A model generated the notes under the pieces. It searched no databases. It saw only the letters and a list, made by a program, of their open reading frames with translations, and was not told the origin of the DNA. Positions 53,418 through 64,000 of a stretch of DNA of 64,000 bases are shown one piece after another; the stretch's first letter is position 1, and every line of letters begins with the position of its first letter. The translations under genes and the position numbers were made by a program. Origin of the DNA: Rhodococcus zopfii NBRC 100606 = JCM 9919 (GTDB taxonomy: Bacteria > Actinomycetota > Actinomycetes > Mycobacteriales > Mycobacteriaceae); contig NZ_BCXI01000039.1 of the NCBI RefSeq assembly GCF_001895025.1, positions 1-64,000 on the forward strand, in the 5' to 3' direction.

Positions 53418-55724
53418 TCAGGCCGCCGACGTCACGCGGTACACGTCGTAGACGCCCTCCACGTTGCGGACCACGTTCAGGACGTGCCCGAGATGCTTCG
53501 GATCGCCCATCTCGAACGTGAACCGGCTGACCGCGACCCGATCTCCGGACGTGGTCACCGACGCCGACAGGATGTTCACACGCTCGTCGGCGAGCGCCTT
53601 GGTGACGTCCGACAGCAGCCGGTGCCGGTCCAGCGCCTCGATCTGGATCGCGACGAGGAACACCGACGACGGCGACGGCGCCCAGCGCACCTCGATGATC
53701 CGCTCCGACTGTTCCTTCAACGATCCGGCGTTGGTGCAGTCGGTGCGGTGCACGCTGACCGACCCGGTGCGGGTCACGAACCCCATGATCTCGTCGCCTG
53801 GGACCGGCGTGCAGCACTTGGCGAGCTTCGACACCGTGCCCGGAGCCCCGGGGACCTCGACACCCGAATCGCCGCTCTGCCGCGACCGTGTCGGCGTCGT
53901 CGACGGTGTCGCGCGTTCGGCGAGTTCCTCCTCGACCCCGCCGACCCCGCCGAGCATCGTCACGAGCCGCTGCACGGCGTGCTGCGCGGAAACGTGGTGC
54001 TCCCCCACCGCCGTGTACAGCGCGGACACGTCGGTGTAGCGCAGTTCCTTCGCCGCCGCGAGCATCAGGTCGGCGTTCATCAACCGCTGCAGGGGCAGCC
54101 CGACACGCCGCACCTCCTTCGCGATGGCGTCCTTGCCCGCCTCGAGGGCCTCCTCGCGACGCTCCTTCGCGAACCACTGCCTGATCTTCGCCTTCGCGCG
54201 CGGCGATCCGACGAACGACTGCCAGTCACGACTCGGCCCGGCGTTCGGGTCCTTCGACGTGAACACCTCGACGACCTCGCCGTTCTCGAGCTTGCGTTCG
54301 AGCGCGACGAGCCGGCCGTTGACGCGGGCGCCGATGCACCGGTGCCCGACCTCGGTGTGCACCGCGTACGCGAAGTCCACCGGCGTCGATCCCGACGGCA
54401 ACGTGATGACGTCGCCCTTCGGGGTGAACACGAAGATTTCGCGGACCGCCAGGTCGTACCGCAGCGACTCGAGGAACTCCCCCGGATCCGCGGCCTCGCG
54501 CTGCCAGTCCAGCAGCTGACGCATCCACGCCATGTCGTCGAGCTCGTTGGCGTCGCCCGAGTGTTTGCCCTTGGTTTCCTTGTAGCGCCAGTGCGCGGCG
54601 ATCCCGAACTCGGCGGTCCGGTGCATCTCGCGGGTGCGGATCTGCACCTCGAGCGGCTTACCCTCCGGGCCGATGACCGTGGTGTGCAGCGACTGGTACA
54701 CCCCGTAGCGCGGCTGAGCAATGTAATCCTTGAAGCGGCCTGCCATCGGCTGCCACAGCGAGTGCACGACACCGACAGCGGCGTAGCAGTCCCGGATCTC
54801 GTTGCACAGGATGCGCACACCGACCAAGTCGTGGATGTCGTCGAAGTCGCGGCCCTTGACGATCATCTTCTGGTAGATCGACCAGTAGTGCTTGGGCCGG
54901 CCCTCGACGGTGGCGTCGATCCGCGACGCCGACAGCGTCGCGTTGATCTCGGCGCGCACCTTCGCCAGGTAGGTGTCACGGGACGGCGCGCGGGTCGCGA
55001 CGAGGCGGACGATCTCCTCGTACTTCTTCGGATGCAGAATCGCGAACGACAGATCCTCGAGTTCCCATTTGACCGTCGCCATGCCGAGCCGGTGCGCGAG
55101 CGGCGCGATCACCTCGAGGGTTTCGCGGGCCTTGCGCGCCTGCTTCTCCGGCGGCAGGAACCGCATCGTGCGCATGTTGTGCAGCCGGTCGGCAACCTTG
55201 ATGACCAGTACCCGCGGATCCCTCGCCATCGCGATGATCATCTTGCGGATCGTCTCGGCCTCGGCGGCATTGCCGAGCACGACCTTGTCGAGCTTGGTGA
55301 CCCCGTCGACGAGGTGCGCGACCTCTTCCCCGAACTCGGCGGTGAGCTGCTCGAGGCTGTAACCGGTGTCCTCCACCGTGTCGTGCAACAACGCCGCGAC
55401 GAGGGTGGTGGTGTCCATCCCGAGTTCGGCGAGAATCGTCGCGACCGCGAGCGGATGCGTGATGTACGGGTCGCCCGACTTTCGTTTCTGCGTCGAGTGG
55501 CGTTCCTCGGCGACGTCGTAGGCACGCTGCAGCTGCGACAGATCCGCCTTCGGATACAGCTCGCGGTGGATGGTGACCAGCGGCTCGAGCACGGGCTTGA
55601 GGGTGGTGCCGCGCTGACCGGTGATGCGCCGAGCCAGCCGGGCCCGCACCCGGCGCGACGCGGACGTCGACGCCGGTGTCGGGGTGGGGCCGGAGTTCGA
55701 CGACCGATCAAGATTCTGGGTCAT
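53418..55724 (-). CDS. relA: Bifunctional (p)ppGpp synthetase/hydrolase Rel
   Basis: Makes and destroys (p)ppGpp, controlling the stringent response. The ATG at 55724 with GGAGGAG upstream gives 768 residues. The HD hydrolase domain has [20 protein letters not shown] and [10 protein letters not shown]. The synthetase has [40 protein letters not shown] and [20 protein letters not shown]. The TGS domain ([20 protein letters not shown]) and a zinc-finger/ACT C-terminus ([40 protein letters not shown]) complete a full-length bifunctional Rel. It is directly downstream of apt, as in mycobacteria. Confidence 0.97.
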   Translation of the reverse strand: MTQNLDRSSNSGPTPTPASTSASRRVRARLARRITGQRGTTLKPVLEPLVTIHRELYPKADLSQLQRAYDVAEERHSTQKRKSGDPYITHPLAVATILAELGMDTTTLVAALLHDTVEDTGYSLEQLTAEFGEEVAHLVDGVTKLDKVVLGNAAEAETIRKMIIAMARDPRVLVIKVADRLHNMRTMRFLPPEKQARKARETLEVIAPLAHRLGMATVKWELEDLSFAILHPKKYEEIVRLVATRAPSRDTYLAKVRAEINATLSASRIDATVEGRPKHYWSIYQKMIVKGRDFDDIHDLVGVRILCNEIRDCYAAVGVVHSLWQPMAGRFKDYIAQPRYGVYQSLHTTVIGPEGKPLEVQIRTREMHRTAEFGIAAHWRYKETKGKHSGDANELDDMAWMRQLLDWQREAADPGEFLESLRYDLAVREIFVFTPKGDVITLPSGSTPVDFAYAVHTEVGHRCIGARVNGRLVALERKLENGEVVEVFTSKDPNAGPSRDWQSFVGSPRAKAKIRQWFAKERREEALEAGKDAIAKEVRRVGLPLQRLMNADLMLAAAKELRYTDVSALYTAVGEHHVSAQHAVQRLVTMLGGVGGVEEELAERATPSTTPTRSRQSGDSGVEVPGAPGTVSKLAKCCTPVPGDEIMGFVTRTGSVSVHRTDCTNAGSLKEQSERIIEVRWAPSPSSVFLVAIQIEALDRHRLLSDVTKALADERVNILSASVTTSGDRVAVSRFTFEMGDPKHLGHVLNVVRNVEGVYDVYRVTSAA

Positions 55725-55812
55725 ACCCACTCCTCCCGCCGCAGCCTGCACAGACCGCCCTGCTCGGCCCGCCGGGTCCGTCCGGCCCCGGTACCTGCGC
55801 CAACTCTAGTCC

Positions 55813-56370
55813 TCAGATCCGCACGATCGACGTCAGCGGGTGCTGCGCGAGCCGTGCGCGTCCGGCCAGCGCCGCGATTTCGGTGACGACCGACACCGCG
55901 ACGACGTCCGCACCCGCTTCCTCGAGCAACTGCACGGTCGCGGCGAGGGTGCCCCCGGTGGCCAGCACGTCGTCGACGACGAATACCCGCCGGCCCTCGA
56001 GCACAATCGAATCGCCGGGAATCTCGATGGATGCGGTGCCGTACTCGAGCGAATACTCGCAGGTGCGGACCGGCGGCGGCAGCTTGCCGGCCTTGCGCAC
56101 GGCCAGCACCCCGACGCCGAGCTCCCGGGCGATGCCTCCGCCGAGGAGGAAACCTCGCGCGTCGACGCCGGCCACGAGTTCCGCCCCGTCCGCGGCGGAC
56201 GCCAGCGCCGCGATCACCGCACCGAAGGTCGGGCCGTCCGCGAACACCGGGGTCAGATCCGCGAATCGCACACCGGGGGTCGGAAAGTCGTCGACCCAGC
56301 GGGTCCGTTCCGCCACCACGTTCGCGGCGTGTTCGAGGAGGGCGGGTTCGACGATTCCGTGCGTGTTCAC
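55813..56370 (-). CDS. apt: Adenine phosphoribosyltransferase
   Basis: Salvages adenine with PRPP to AMP. 185 residues from the GTG at 56370, which overlaps the lipoprotein stop by 4 bp. WVDDFPTPGVRFADLTPVFA is the typical N-terminus, VAGVDARGFLLGGGIAREL the base-binding part, and VFVVDDVLATGGTLAATVQL the PRPP-binding motif. The gene lies between the solute-binding-like lipoprotein and rel in the conserved yajC-secD-secF-lipoprotein-apt-rel order. Confidence 0.95.
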   Translation of the reverse strand: MNTHGIVEPALLEHAANVVAERTRWVDDFPTPGVRFADLTPVFADGPTFGAVIAALASAADGAELVAGVDARGFLLGGGIARELGVGVLAVRKAGKLPPPVRTCEYSLEYGTASIEIPGDSIVLEGRRVFVVDDVLATGGTLAATVQLLEEAGADVVAVSVVTEIAALAGRARLAQHPLTSIVRI

Positions 56371-58139
56371 CTGGTCAGTATCCACCGGTCCATGTTCCAG
56401 CCCGCACCCGCGGTGGTCGGATTCGCGACGGCGGTATGCATGCCCGGCGCGAACGCGGTGGCGCGGGGCTGCGCGTACAGCGGCACCGTCGGCATCTCGT
56501 TCCACAGGATCGTCTCGGCTTCACCGGCCAGACCGGCGACCGCGGCATGGTCGTCGGTGACGAGCAGCGCGTCGAGGATTTCGTCGACGCGGCGGTTCGC
56601 AAAGCCGCCGACGTTGCTGCCGGTTCCGGAATGCAGCGCGTCGCGGGCGTCCCCCTGGTCGGCGGCGCCGCCCGCACCGGCGACCGCGGCCGTGCCGGCG
56701 AGCACGGCGTCGACCTGCCCGGCCGTCAACTGCGACGGCGTGAACGTCTCGGACGCCGCGTCGACGACCTCGATGCCGGCGTCGCGGCACGACTGGGCGA
56801 CGAGTTCGACGGTCCGGGCGCGGCGCGGGTCGGGTCCGAGATAGCCGACCCGGACGGTGATCCGGTCCTGGCCGCTGCCGGAGAGTTCGCGCTTCGCGGC
56901 TTCTCGGTCGGCCTGGGTGTAACGGGACGCGGTCCCGGCCACGCCCGGATACAGCGGGGAATCCGCCGCGAGGATCCGTGAATCGACCGGGCCGGCACCG
57001 ATGCCCGATTCCGGGGCGTCACCGACCGTGCCGAGCTGCTCGAACAGCTCGGCACGGGGGATGCACAACGCGAACGCGCGTCGCGCGGCCGGGTTCTCGA
57101 ACACGCCCGCGGTGGCGAGAGTCAACTGTTCGACATTGCGCGACGGCACCGTCGTGACGGTGGCGCCGTCCCCGGCGGCGATGCCCTCGAGGGCACCATC
57201 GGCGCTGTCGACGACCTGGATCCGGCCGTCTTCGGACGCAGCCGACGCGCCGGTGCCGCGCGGCCACACCACGATCGTGTCGGTGGCCGGGCGGTTGCCC
57301 CACCAACGCTCGTTCACGACGAGGACGAGGCCGTCGTCGACTGTGTAGGAATCGATGCGATACGGCCCGGCGGACGGCAGCAGCGACAGGTCGAGCGTTC
57401 CGGGAGTGAGGTTCCAGCCGGTGTTCCAGAACTCCGCCATGCGACGCACCGCGTCGAGGTCACCGTTGGTGATCGCCGCGACCGGGTCGGCGACCCCGGA
57501 GGCCCGGGCCACCACGTGCGAGGGCAACAGTTCGGTCGCCCCGAACAGCGACCGCCAGTCCGTGTCGCCGCGGTCCGCGCGGAAGACCACGGTCGCTTCC
57601 TTCGAACCGGGCTGGCAGTCGACCCGGTCGATGTCGGCGTAGCCGCCGCGCTGCGCGGAGTCGAACACGTTCACCACAGCGCCAGTTTCGTTCGGCGCGG
57701 TGAACCGGCCGGACGCCGCGGCCCACGCCAGCACGAGATCGTCGCAGCTCATCGGCACCCCGTCGGAGTACACCGAATCGGCCGCGAGCCGGTACTGCAC
57801 GGTGAGCCGATCGGCGGGCATGACCGTGGCGGTACCGATGTCGGTGTCGGAGACGACGCGGCCGGCCGGTCCCACATAGCCGAAGCCCGGCTGCACTCGC
57901 GCGAGTGCCTGCCGCGCACCCGAGGTCGCGCCGTCGACGGTGTTGGCGTTGTAGGTGGTGACGGCACCGTCGATCGCGTAGCCGATCGAGTGCAGCGGTT
58001 CGTCGGAGGAGCCGCAGGCCACGACTCCGGCCGCGACCGCGGTCACCGCCGCAGCGGTGACCGCGGCCCGGAGCGACCCTCGGATTCGTCGTGTTCGCCG
58101 GGCCTGCTCGGTTCCCGCCATGTCCTCGGTTCCCGCCAT
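56367..58139 (-). CDS. Solute-binding (SBP_bac_5-like) lipoprotein
   Basis: A 590-residue exported lipoprotein of the oligopeptide-binding type (family 5), homologous in position to mycobacterial Rv2585c. The signal peptide AAVTAAAVTAVAAGVVAC has a lipobox (VVAC) close to residue 40. The binding-domain motifs include YRLAADSVYSDGVPMSCDDL, WAAASGRFTAPNETGAVVNV and a late ILWNEMPTVPLYAQPRATAF. No permease or ATPase is next to it; it sits in the Sec operon. The start codon region is duplicated (two in-frame ATGs at 58139 and 58121). The ATG at 58139 is one base from the secF stop. Confidence 0.88.
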   Translation of the reverse strand: MAGTEDMAGTEQARRTRRIRGSLRAAVTAAAVTAVAAGVVACGSSDEPLHSIGYAIDGAVTTYNANTVDGATSGARQALARVQPGFGYVGPAGRVVSDTDIGTATVMPADRLTVQYRLAADSVYSDGVPMSCDDLVLAWAAASGRFTAPNETGAVVNVFDSAQRGGYADIDRVDCQPGSKEATVVFRADRGDTDWRSLFGATELLPSHVVARASGVADPVAAITNGDLDAVRRMAEFWNTGWNLTPGTLDLSLLPSAGPYRIDSYTVDDGLVLVVNERWWGNRPATDTIVVWPRGTGASAASEDGRIQVVDSADGALEGIAAGDGATVTTVPSRNVEQLTLATAGVFENPAARRAFALCIPRAELFEQLGTVGDAPESGIGAGPVDSRILAADSPLYPGVAGTASRYTQADREAAKRELSGSGQDRITVRVGYLGPDPRRARTVELVAQSCRDAGIEVVDAASETFTPSQLTAGQVDAVLAGTAAVAGAGGAADQGDARDALHSGTGSNVGGFANRRVDEILDALLVTDDHAAVAGLAGEAETILWNEMPTVPLYAQPRATAFAPGMHTAVANPTTAGAGWNMDRWILTR

Positions 58140-58140
58140 G

Positions 58141-59328
58141 TCAGGGCCTTTTCTTGGCGCGCTTTCCGGTCGGTCGCGCACCGGGTCTCGGAGAACGCTG
58201 GGCCGGCGCGACCGGCTGACGACGCACCACCGGCGCGCCGGGGCGATCCGAGCCGAACACCGGCTCGCCGTCGACCGCAGCGGCTCCGGCCGACGCCCGG
58301 CCGGACGCGGCCTCACGCTTGGCCAGCACCTTGCGGGTGTGCACGGCGACCGGGCCGCGCCACTCCTTCAGCGTCACCAGCAGGGGCGTCGCGAAGAAGA
58401 TCGACGAGTAGGCGCCGACGATGATGCCCACCAGCTGCACGAGCGCCAGGTCCTTGAGCGTGCCGACACCGAGGAGCCACACGGCGATCACCATCAGCGC
58501 GATGACCGGTAGCACCGAGATGATCGTGGTGTTGATCGATCGCATCAGCGTCTGGTTGACGGCCAGGTTCGCCTGTTCGGCGTAGGTGCGCCGATGCAGA
58601 TGCAGGATGCCGCGGGTGTTCTCCTCGACCTTGTCGAACACGACGACCGAGTCGTACAACGAGAAACCGAGGATGGTGAGCAGACCGATGACGGTCGCCG
58701 GCGAGACCTCGAAGCCCACCAGCGAGTAGACGCCCGCGGTGACGAGCATGTCGAAGAACAACGCCGCGATCGCCGCGATCGCCATGTCCCGTTCGTAGCG
58801 CACCGCGATGTAGATGCTGACGATCACGAGGAACACCAGGAGGGCGATCAGCGCCTTCTGGGTGATCTGCCCGCCCCACGTCTCACTGACGTCGGCGACG
58901 CTGATCGAGTTGCGCGAGGGCACTCCGTCGCTGTCGGTGGGCTGGAACTCGTCGAACAACGCGGACTGCAGGGCGTTCACCTGGGTGAGGTCGAGGGCCT
59001 CGGAGCGGATCTGGATGGTCGCGCCTGCACCGGATCCGACGGTCTGGACCGCGACCGGTTCGGACCCGAGGGTGTCGCTGTAGACCGTCTCGACCTGCTC
59101 GACCGTCACACCCTCGACGGCCGGCATCTGGATGCGGGTGCCGCCCTCGAAGTCGATGCCCCAGGAGAAGCCGCGGATGAGCATGCTCAGCAGTGCGACG
59201 AGCACGATCGCGCCGGTGAGCAGGTAGTAGAACTTGCGGCGTCCGATGATGTCGAAACCGCCGGTACCGGTGTAGAGGCCCGACAGTTTGCTGTGGTGCG
59301 GTGCCGTCGTCGTGTCGGTCATCGTCAC
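58141..59328 (-). CDS. secF: Protein translocase subunit SecF
   Basis: The SecF part of the proton-driven SecDF complex that helps pull exported protein across the membrane. 395 residues. The first transmembrane helix [20 protein letters not shown] is followed by the [15 protein letters not shown] motif. A periplasmic P4-like domain and five more helices follow ([20 protein letters not shown] is the signature with the conserved aspartates). A basic, low-complexity C-terminal tail ends [13 protein letters not shown]. Its GTG overlaps the secD stop by 4 bp. Confidence 0.96.
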   Translation of the reverse strand: MTMTDTTTAPHHSKLSGLYTGTGGFDIIGRRKFYYLLTGAIVLVALLSMLIRGFSWGIDFEGGTRIQMPAVEGVTVEQVETVYSDTLGSEPVAVQTVGSGAGATIQIRSEALDLTQVNALQSALFDEFQPTDSDGVPSRNSISVADVSETWGGQITQKALIALLVFLVIVSIYIAVRYERDMAIAAIAALFFDMLVTAGVYSLVGFEVSPATVIGLLTILGFSLYDSVVVFDKVEENTRGILHLHRRTYAEQANLAVNQTLMRSINTTIISVLPVIALMVIAVWLLGVGTLKDLALVQLVGIIVGAYSSIFFATPLLVTLKEWRGPVAVHTRKVLAKREAASGRASAGAAAVDGEPVFGSDRPGAPVVRRQPVAPAQRSPRPGARPTGKRAKKRP

Positions 59329-61064
59329 GCCTCCTTCGCCGAGGCCGCTGCGAGCTGACGCTCACGCGCCACCTGCTGGATGGCGCCGAGTCCGTTGACA
59401 CTCGGCTTGGACCAGAACTTCGAGGTCGATGCCAGATGCACCAGGGGCCACGTCACCAGGAACACCACCACCACGTCGAGGATGGTGGTCAGGCCGAGGG
59501 TGAAAGCGAATCCGCGCACCTGCCCCACGGCGAGGAAGTACAGCACCGCCGCGGCGATGAAGCTGACCGCGTTGCCGGACAGGATGGTGCGGCGGGCGCG
59601 TGCCCAACCGCGCGGTACCGCGGAACGGAAGCTCCGGCCTTCGCGGATCTCGTCCTTGATGCGTTCGAAGAACACCACGAACGAGTCGGCGGTCATGCCG
59701 ATGCCGATGATGAGACCGGCGATACCGGCCAGGTCCAGGGTGTAGCCGATGTAGCGGCCGAGCAGCACCATGATCGCGTACACGGCCAGGCCCGAGAGCA
59801 CCAGCGACAGCGCGGTGAGCAATCCGAGCATGCGGTAGTACGCAAGGCAGAACAGCAGCACCAGCGCGAGACCGACCGCACCGGCGATCAGGCCGGCCTG
59901 CAGCGACGCGAATCCGAGGGTCGCGGAAACCGTTTCGGCTTCGGACGCCACGAACGAGAGCGGCAACGAGCCGTACTTGAGGGTGTTCGCCAGCTCGGTC
60001 GCCTGGGTGTTGGTGAAGTTGCCGGTGATCGAGGTGGCACTGCCGGCGGGGGTCGCGCCCTGGATGACGGGGGCGCTGACGACCTTCGAATCGAGGGTGA
60101 ACGCGGCCTGCTGTCCGATGTTCGCCGCGGTGAACTGCGCCCAGGTGTTGCTGCCTTCGCTGTCGAAGGTCAGGCTGACCTCGTAGCGGGACTGCTGGCT
60201 GTTGAATCCGGCCGTGGCGTCGGTGATCTGCTGACCGTCGATGATGCTGGGGCCGAGCAGGTAGACGGAGGTGCCGTCGGTCGAGCACGCGACGAGCGGC
60301 AGGGCCGGATCGTCGTTGCCGGCGAGCGGATCGGCGACCGAGCAGTCGAGGGACATCGCGGCCTGCTGCTGGGTTGCGGGATCCTCGCTCTGACGGAGTG
60401 CCTTCGCGGCCGCGATGTCCGCGGCGGCCTGCTCCTGCGGGTCGAGATCACCTTCGGCCGGCGCCTCCGGCGCGGGGTTCCCGGGTGCCGTGGTCTCGGG
60501 CGTGCCGGTGGGTACGGGCGTGACGGGCGTGTCGGTCGGCTCCTGTGCAGGGAACGGCCGGCCCTGCGGCTCGGGATTCGCCGGTGCCGGCTCACCCGGG
60601 ACCACCTCCGCCGGGGTCTGCGTTTCCGGCGTCTGTGTTTCCGGAGTTTGGGCCTCGGGGTTCTGCGCCGCGGTGTTCGCGCTGGCGATCGGGCCGCCGA
60701 TCACCGGCCGGATGTACAGCCGCGCGGTCTGACCGAGCGTCTTGGCCTGGGCGCTGTCGTCGCCGGGCACCGTGATGACCAGATTGTCGCCGTCGACGAC
60801 CACCTCGGACCCGGACACACCGAGTCCGTTGACGCGGGTCTCGATGATCTGCTGCGCCTGCCGGAGGCTGTCCTGGCTCGGGCTGCTGCCGTCCGGTGTG
60901 CGGGCAGTGAGCGTGACGCGGGTTCCGCCCTGCAGGTCGATGCCGAGTTTCGGCGTCGGCGACTTGTCACCGGTGAAGAAGACCAGGGCATACAGCGCCA
61001 CCAGAATCGCCCCGAACAGGGCGAGGGAGCGCGCTGGATGCACCGATCCGTTGGAAGGTGCCAC
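59325..61064 (-). CDS. secD: Protein translocase subunit SecD
   Basis: The SecD part of SecDF. 579 residues from the GTG at 61064. Helix 1 ([20 protein letters not shown]) leads to [20 protein letters not shown]. The large outer P1 domain carries a long Pro/Thr/Glu-rich insertion with tandem PETQT units (about residues 130-220), an actinobacterial feature. The helices [20 protein letters not shown] and [20 protein letters not shown] (with the conserved D) complete the family. It lies between yajC and secF in the same direction. Confidence 0.96.
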   Translation of the reverse strand: MAPSNGSVHPARSLALFGAILVALYALVFFTGDKSPTPKLGIDLQGGTRVTLTARTPDGSSPSQDSLRQAQQIIETRVNGLGVSGSEVVVDGDNLVITVPGDDSAQAKTLGQTARLYIRPVIGGPIASANTAAQNPEAQTPETQTPETQTPAEVVPGEPAPANPEPQGRPFPAQEPTDTPVTPVPTGTPETTAPGNPAPEAPAEGDLDPQEQAAADIAAAKALRQSEDPATQQQAAMSLDCSVADPLAGNDDPALPLVACSTDGTSVYLLGPSIIDGQQITDATAGFNSQQSRYEVSLTFDSEGSNTWAQFTAANIGQQAAFTLDSKVVSAPVIQGATPAGSATSITGNFTNTQATELANTLKYGSLPLSFVASEAETVSATLGFASLQAGLIAGAVGLALVLLFCLAYYRMLGLLTALSLVLSGLAVYAIMVLLGRYIGYTLDLAGIAGLIIGIGMTADSFVVFFERIKDEIREGRSFRSAVPRGWARARRTILSGNAVSFIAAAVLYFLAVGQVRGFAFTLGLTTILDVVVVFLVTWPLVHLASTSKFWSKPSVNGLGAIQQVARERQLAAASAKEA

Positions 61065-61126
61065 GGTCAGTCAGTCTCCTCGTTACGAGTGAGTGGTTCG
61101 GAGGTGGCGGTCGCAGCGACCGCTGC

Positions 61127-61160
61127 GCGGCGGCGCCCGAGAGCCTTCCGGTGCCGCCGC
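61127..61160 (-). other. Hairpin between yajC and secD
   Basis: GCGGCGGCGCC (61127-61137) and GGTGCCGCCGC (61150-61160) can form an 11-bp stem including one G-U-type pair, with a 12-nt loop. It lies 12 bp beyond the yajC stop and 63 bp before the secD start. It could reduce read-through or stabilise the yajC message. Confidence 0.4.
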
Positions 61161-61171
61161 CGCGATGAAAC

Positions 61172-61537
61172 TCAGTGTTCGACGGGACGATCGGCCGGCG
61201 GATCGGTGTCGTCGTCCTTGCCGAACGAGACCGTACCGGTATCGGTGGTGTCAGAGGTGCCGGTGGTGTCAGAGGTGCCGGTGGTGTCGTCGAGCTTCTC
61301 ACGGACCACCACGCGTGCCCACGTGGTCACGACGCCGGGCGCGATCTCGAGGTCGACGGTGGCGTCGGAGAGCGCCGCGACCGTCGCGTGCAGGCCCGCG
61401 GTCGTCGTCACACGGTCACCGACGCGCAGCGAATCCTGCAGCTCCGTGACCTTATGCATTTCCTTCTTCTGGCGCCGGATCCCGAGGAAGGTGGGCACCA
61501 ACAGGGCAAGGATCAAGAGCGGGAAGAGCAGTTCCAT
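61172..61537 (-). CDS. yajC: Preprotein translocase subunit YajC
   Basis: A 121-residue single-pass membrane protein that associates with SecDF. The helix is LLFPLLILALLVPTFLGIRR, then the usual QKKEMHKVTELQDSLRVGDRVTTT-type motif with VGDRVTTTAGLHATVAAL. The C-terminal tail is acidic and contains an 18-bp in-frame tandem repeat (61244-61279, SDTTGT units), a source of length variation. The ATG at 61537 is the start. It heads the Sec unit yajC-secD-secF-lipoprotein-apt-rel. Confidence 0.93.
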   Translation of the reverse strand: MELLFPLLILALLVPTFLGIRRQKKEMHKVTELQDSLRVGDRVTTTAGLHATVAALSDATVDLEIAPGVVTTWARVVVREKLDDTTGTSDTTGTSDTTDTGTVSFGKDDDTDPPADRPVEH

Positions 61538-61692
61538 CGTTGAAGTCAGTCCTCGGTGTCGTTTGACGAGCGGTCGTCACCGTGGCGGGTGACGTCACGG
61601 CAACCACGCGAGCGGCCTCCACGGACCGACGCAGTAGACCAGTGTGCCATCACTCGCCGCACTGCCGGTGAGCCCGTCGCCGCTCGGTACGA

Positions 61693-62808
61693 TCAGTCGC
61701 CGTCGAGCAGGTCGAGCTGCGGTTCACGGGCTCGCACCTCGATGCCGCCCGTCGCGGCCTCGGGTGGTGGAGCCAGACCGAGCTGCAGCCACGCGGCCTG
61801 CGTCGCGACCCGGCCGCGCGGGGTGCGGGCGATCATTCCCGCGCGCACCAGGAACGGTTCGCACACTTCCTCGACGGTGGCCGGTTCCTCACCGACCGCG
61901 ACCGCCAGGGTGGACACCCCCACCGGTCCTCCCCCGAAACTGCGTACCAGGGCTCCGAGCACCGCACGGTCCAACCGGTCCAGGCCGATCGGATCCACGT
62001 CGTAGACGGCGAGCGCCGCCTGGGCGATCTCGCGGGTGACGACACCGTCGGCACGCACGTCCGCGTAGTCGCGGACACGACGCAGCAGCCGGTTCGCGAT
62101 GCGGGGCGTGCCGCGGGAACGGCCGGCGATCTCCGCACCGGCATCGTCACGCAGGTCGATGCCGAGCAGTCGCGCCGAACGATGCAGGATCCGCTCCAGT
62201 TCGGCGGGTTCGTAGAAGTCCATGTGCGCGGTGAAACCGAAACGGTCGCGCAGCGGACCGGTCAACGCGCCGGATCGGGTGGTCGCGCCGACGAGCGTGA
62301 ACGGGGCGACCTCGAGCGGGATGGACGTGGCACCCGGACCCTTGCCGACGACGACGTCGACGCGGAAGTCCTCCATTGCGAGGTACAGCATCTCCTCGGC
62401 GGGCCGCGCGATGCGGTGGATCTCGTCGATGAACAGCACGTCACCCTCGGCGAGGTTGGACAGCATCGCGGCGAGGTCGCCGGCGCGTTCGAGCGCCGGT
62501 CCGGACGTGAGCCGCAGCGAGGTGCCGAGTTCCGCCGCGATGATCATCGCCATCGAGGTCTTACCGAGGCCGGGCGGTCCCGACAGCAGAATATGGTCCG
62601 GCGTGCCGCCGCGCAGTTTCGCCGCACGCAACACCAGCTGGAGTTGTTCGCGCACCCGCGGCTGTCCGATGAAGTCGTCGAGACTCTTCGGCCGCAGACT
62701 CGTCTCGATGTCACTGTCGGACGGCAGGTGCTCGGCGGTCACCGGCGACGGCTCGTCCCGGTCGGCGGCTGGGCGAGCGCGGTCGAACTCCTGATATTCG
62801 TCGGTCAC
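61693..62808 (-). CDS. ruvB: Holliday junction branch migration ATPase RuvB
   Basis: The hexameric AAA+ motor of the RuvAB branch-migration machine. 371 residues. The start is [20 protein letters not shown], a longer, charged N-terminus than in E. coli. [20 protein letters not shown] leads to Walker A ([13 protein letters not shown]) and Walker B ([10 protein letters not shown]). [20 protein letters not shown] is sensor 1, and [20 protein letters not shown] sensor 2. The C-terminal winged helix follows. It overlaps ruvA (stop 62805) by 4 bp, so ruvC-ruvA-ruvB are coupled. Confidence 0.97.
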   Translation of the reverse strand: MTDEYQEFDRARPAADRDEPSPVTAEHLPSDSDIETSLRPKSLDDFIGQPRVREQLQLVLRAAKLRGGTPDHILLSGPPGLGKTSMAMIIAAELGTSLRLTSGPALERAGDLAAMLSNLAEGDVLFIDEIHRIARPAEEMLYLAMEDFRVDVVVGKGPGATSIPLEVAPFTLVGATTRSGALTGPLRDRFGFTAHMDFYEPAELERILHRSARLLGIDLRDDAGAEIAGRSRGTPRIANRLLRRVRDYADVRADGVVTREIAQAALAVYDVDPIGLDRLDRAVLGALVRSFGGGPVGVSTLAVAVGEEPATVEEVCEPFLVRAGMIARTPRGRVATQAAWLQLGLAPPPEAATGGIEVRAREPQLDLLDGD

Positions 62809-63401
62809 CGCGACCTACCGAGCAGCTTGAGCGCGGCGCGCAGCGCCGTGGACACCTCCGCGCCCGGGTCGTCCGCGAGCACGGTATCGGTGGCCGGTTC
62901 AGCCTGCTTCGCGGTGAATCCGAGCCCGACCAGCGCCTCGACGATCTGCTCGCGGATCGGCGAGCCGGAAGCCGCCGGAACCGTGTCCCCGGCACCCGCG
63001 AACGCCGCGACCTTGTCGCGCAATTCGACGATCATGCGTTCGGCGCCGCGTTTGCCGATGCCCGGAACGCGGGTGAGGGCCGCGGTGTTGCCGTCGGCGA
63101 GCGCGGCGCGCAGCGCGTCCGGTTCCAGCACGGCGAGTGTGGCCATCGCCAGTCGCGGGCCGACCCCGGACACTGTCTGCAGCAACCCGAACAACTCGCG
63201 GGCCTCCGTGTTCGCGAACCCGTAGAGCGTCATCGAGTCCTCGCGCACGATCATCGCCGTGACGAGCCGGGTTTCGTCCCCGCGGCGCAGAGTGCCGAGC
63301 GTCGCCGGTGTCGCATTGACCCGATAGCCGAGTCCGCCGGCCTCGATCACGACATGGTCGAGGGCGATCTCCAGCACCTCGCCGCGCACCGACCCGATCA
63401 C
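62805..63401 (-). CDS. ruvA: Holliday junction DNA helicase RuvA
   Basis: Binds the four-way junction and loads RuvB. 198 residues from the GTG at 63401, which overlaps the ruvC stop by 4 bp. The OB-fold N-terminus is [20 protein letters not shown]. The two helix-hairpin-helix motifs are [20 protein letters not shown] and [20 protein letters not shown]. The C-terminal RuvB-binding domain ([20 protein letters not shown]) is intact. Confidence 0.96.
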   Translation of the reverse strand: MIGSVRGEVLEIALDHVVIEAGGLGYRVNATPATLGTLRRGDETRLVTAMIVREDSMTLYGFANTEARELFGLLQTVSGVGPRLAMATLAVLEPDALRAALADGNTAALTRVPGIGKRGAERMIVELRDKVAAFAGAGDTVPAASGSPIREQIVEALVGLGFTAKQAEPATDTVLADDPGAEVSTALRAALKLLGRSR

Positions 63402-63976
63402 TGGCCACCCGCCTTCCGGGCTGCCGCCTGTGCGCGCAGCCGCTCTTCGTATCGTCGTTTCTGCGCGGCGGCCATGGCCTCGGCCGCGGCGAGGCGCGCA
63501 AGCATCGGTGCGCGCCAGCAGTGCGCGACGGCCAGGGCCAGCGCATCCGCGGCATCCGCCGGTTTCGGCGCCGTCTCGAGCTCGAGAATGCGGGTGATCA
63601 TGGCGGTCACTTGCTTCTTGCCGGCGCTGCCGTTGCCCGTCACGGCGGCCTTGACCTCGCTCGGGGTGTGGAACATGACGGGAATCGAGCGGCGGGCCGC
63701 GGCGAGGGCCACGACACCACCCGCCTGCGCGGTCCCCATCGCGGTGCGCACGTTGTGCTGGGCGAAGACGCGTTCGACGGCGACGACATCCGGCCGGTAA
63801 CGGTCCATCCACTCCTCGGCGGATTCGGAGATCCGCAACAGGCGCTGCGCGAGATCGAGGTCGGTGGGGGTGCGTACCACCCCGACGGCGACCGGTAGGA
63901 CCTCCCGGCCGCGTCCGGAGTCGACCACGCCGAGCCCGCAGCGGGTCAGGCCGGGATCGACACCCATGACACGCAC
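63398..63976 (-). CDS. ruvC: Holliday junction resolvase RuvC
   Basis: Cuts Holliday junctions brought by RuvAB. I prefer the GTG at 63976, with GAGAGG seven bases before it, giving 192 residues; the frame is open to 63997 and the window ends soon after, so the start is not final. Catalytic acids are visible: Asp in [14 protein letters not shown], Glu in [15 protein letters not shown], and the C-terminal pair in [16 protein letters not shown]. The C-terminus carries a short basic tail. It heads the coupled ruvC-ruvA-ruvB unit. Confidence 0.95.
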   Translation of the reverse strand: MRVMGVDPGLTRCGLGVVDSGRGREVLPVAVGVVRTPTDLDLAQRLLRISESAEEWMDRYRPDVVAVERVFAQHNVRTAMGTAQAGGVVALAAARRSIPVMFHTPSEVKAAVTGNGSAGKKQVTAMITRILELETAPKPADAADALALAVAHCWRAPMLARLAAAEAMAAAQKRRYEERLRAQAAARKAGGQ

Positions 63977-64000
63977 CCGACCACCTCTCACCGCCACGAA

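Noticed and set aside
61244-61279. 18-bp tandem repeats as a possible CRISPR-like array
   Set aside because: There are no spacers; the units are contiguous and in frame within yajC.

Overview
The window is a high-GC actinobacterial chromosome segment, most likely Rhodococcus or a close mycolic-acid-containing relative (Corynebacteriales). The backbone gene order (aroE, mltG, ruvX, alaS, rarA, aspS, a YpfJ-type metallopeptidase, an Rv2578c-type radical SAM protein, hisS, an MBL hydrolase, ppiB, rel, apt, a solute-binding-like lipoprotein, secF, secD, yajC, ruvB, ruvA, ruvC) is, from general knowledge, the order of the M. tuberculosis Rv2552c-Rv2594c region. A wax ester synthase/DGAT, an LppP/LprE lipoprotein and an EspC-like type VII secretion protein agree with that lineage. 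I see no rRNA, tRNA, CRISPR array or prophage.

Layout. 1-3.5 kb: an IS630-type transposase remnant, then a divergent oxidoreductase/TetR pair with a two-site palindromic operator, a small membrane protein and a VOC protein broken by two single-base frameshifts. 3.6-11 kb: a leftward housekeeping run (aroE, mltG, ruvX, alaS, rarA). 11-17 kb: a Tat-exported PhoD phosphatase, an APH-fold protein, aspS and a zinc metallopeptidase. 17-19.3 kb: a 29-residue peptide gene with its own promoter and terminator, then a divergent ADP-ribosylglycohydrolase/NrtR pair with direct-repeat operators. 19.4-31.5 kb: accessory genes (flavodoxin, membrane alpha/beta-hydrolase, esterase, lipoproteins, universal stress protein, a catalytically dead beta-lactamase-fold lipoprotein, WS/DGAT, a headless TetR remnant, SsuD-like monooxygenase, VOC protein). 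31.6-37.9 kb: GNAT protein, a 48-residue membrane peptide gene ending inside an 18-bp hairpin, a flavin monooxygenase with a divergent GAF regulator, a small lipoprotein, radical SAM protein and RidA. 38-39.5 kb: an orphan two-gene type VII secretion substrate pair.

39.6-47.05 kb is the most interesting block. Four tightly coupled genes encode a GCS2-type carboxylate-amine ligase fused to a circularly permuted ATP-grasp ligase, an asparagine-synthetase-type amidotransferase, an S9 peptidase and an M20 amidohydrolase. The set has everything needed to make, amidate and take apart a small amino-acid-derived compound. It is logically parallel to the NAGGN osmolyte system (asnO-ngg) but built from different parts.

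47-64 kb returns to housekeeping: a PH-like membrane protein, hisS, an MBL hydrolase, four tandem secreted or anchored cyclophilins (the third degenerate at its active site), rel, apt, a lipoprotein, secF, secD, yajC, ruvB, ruvA and ruvC, mostly leftward with 4-bp stop/start overlaps that suggest translational coupling.
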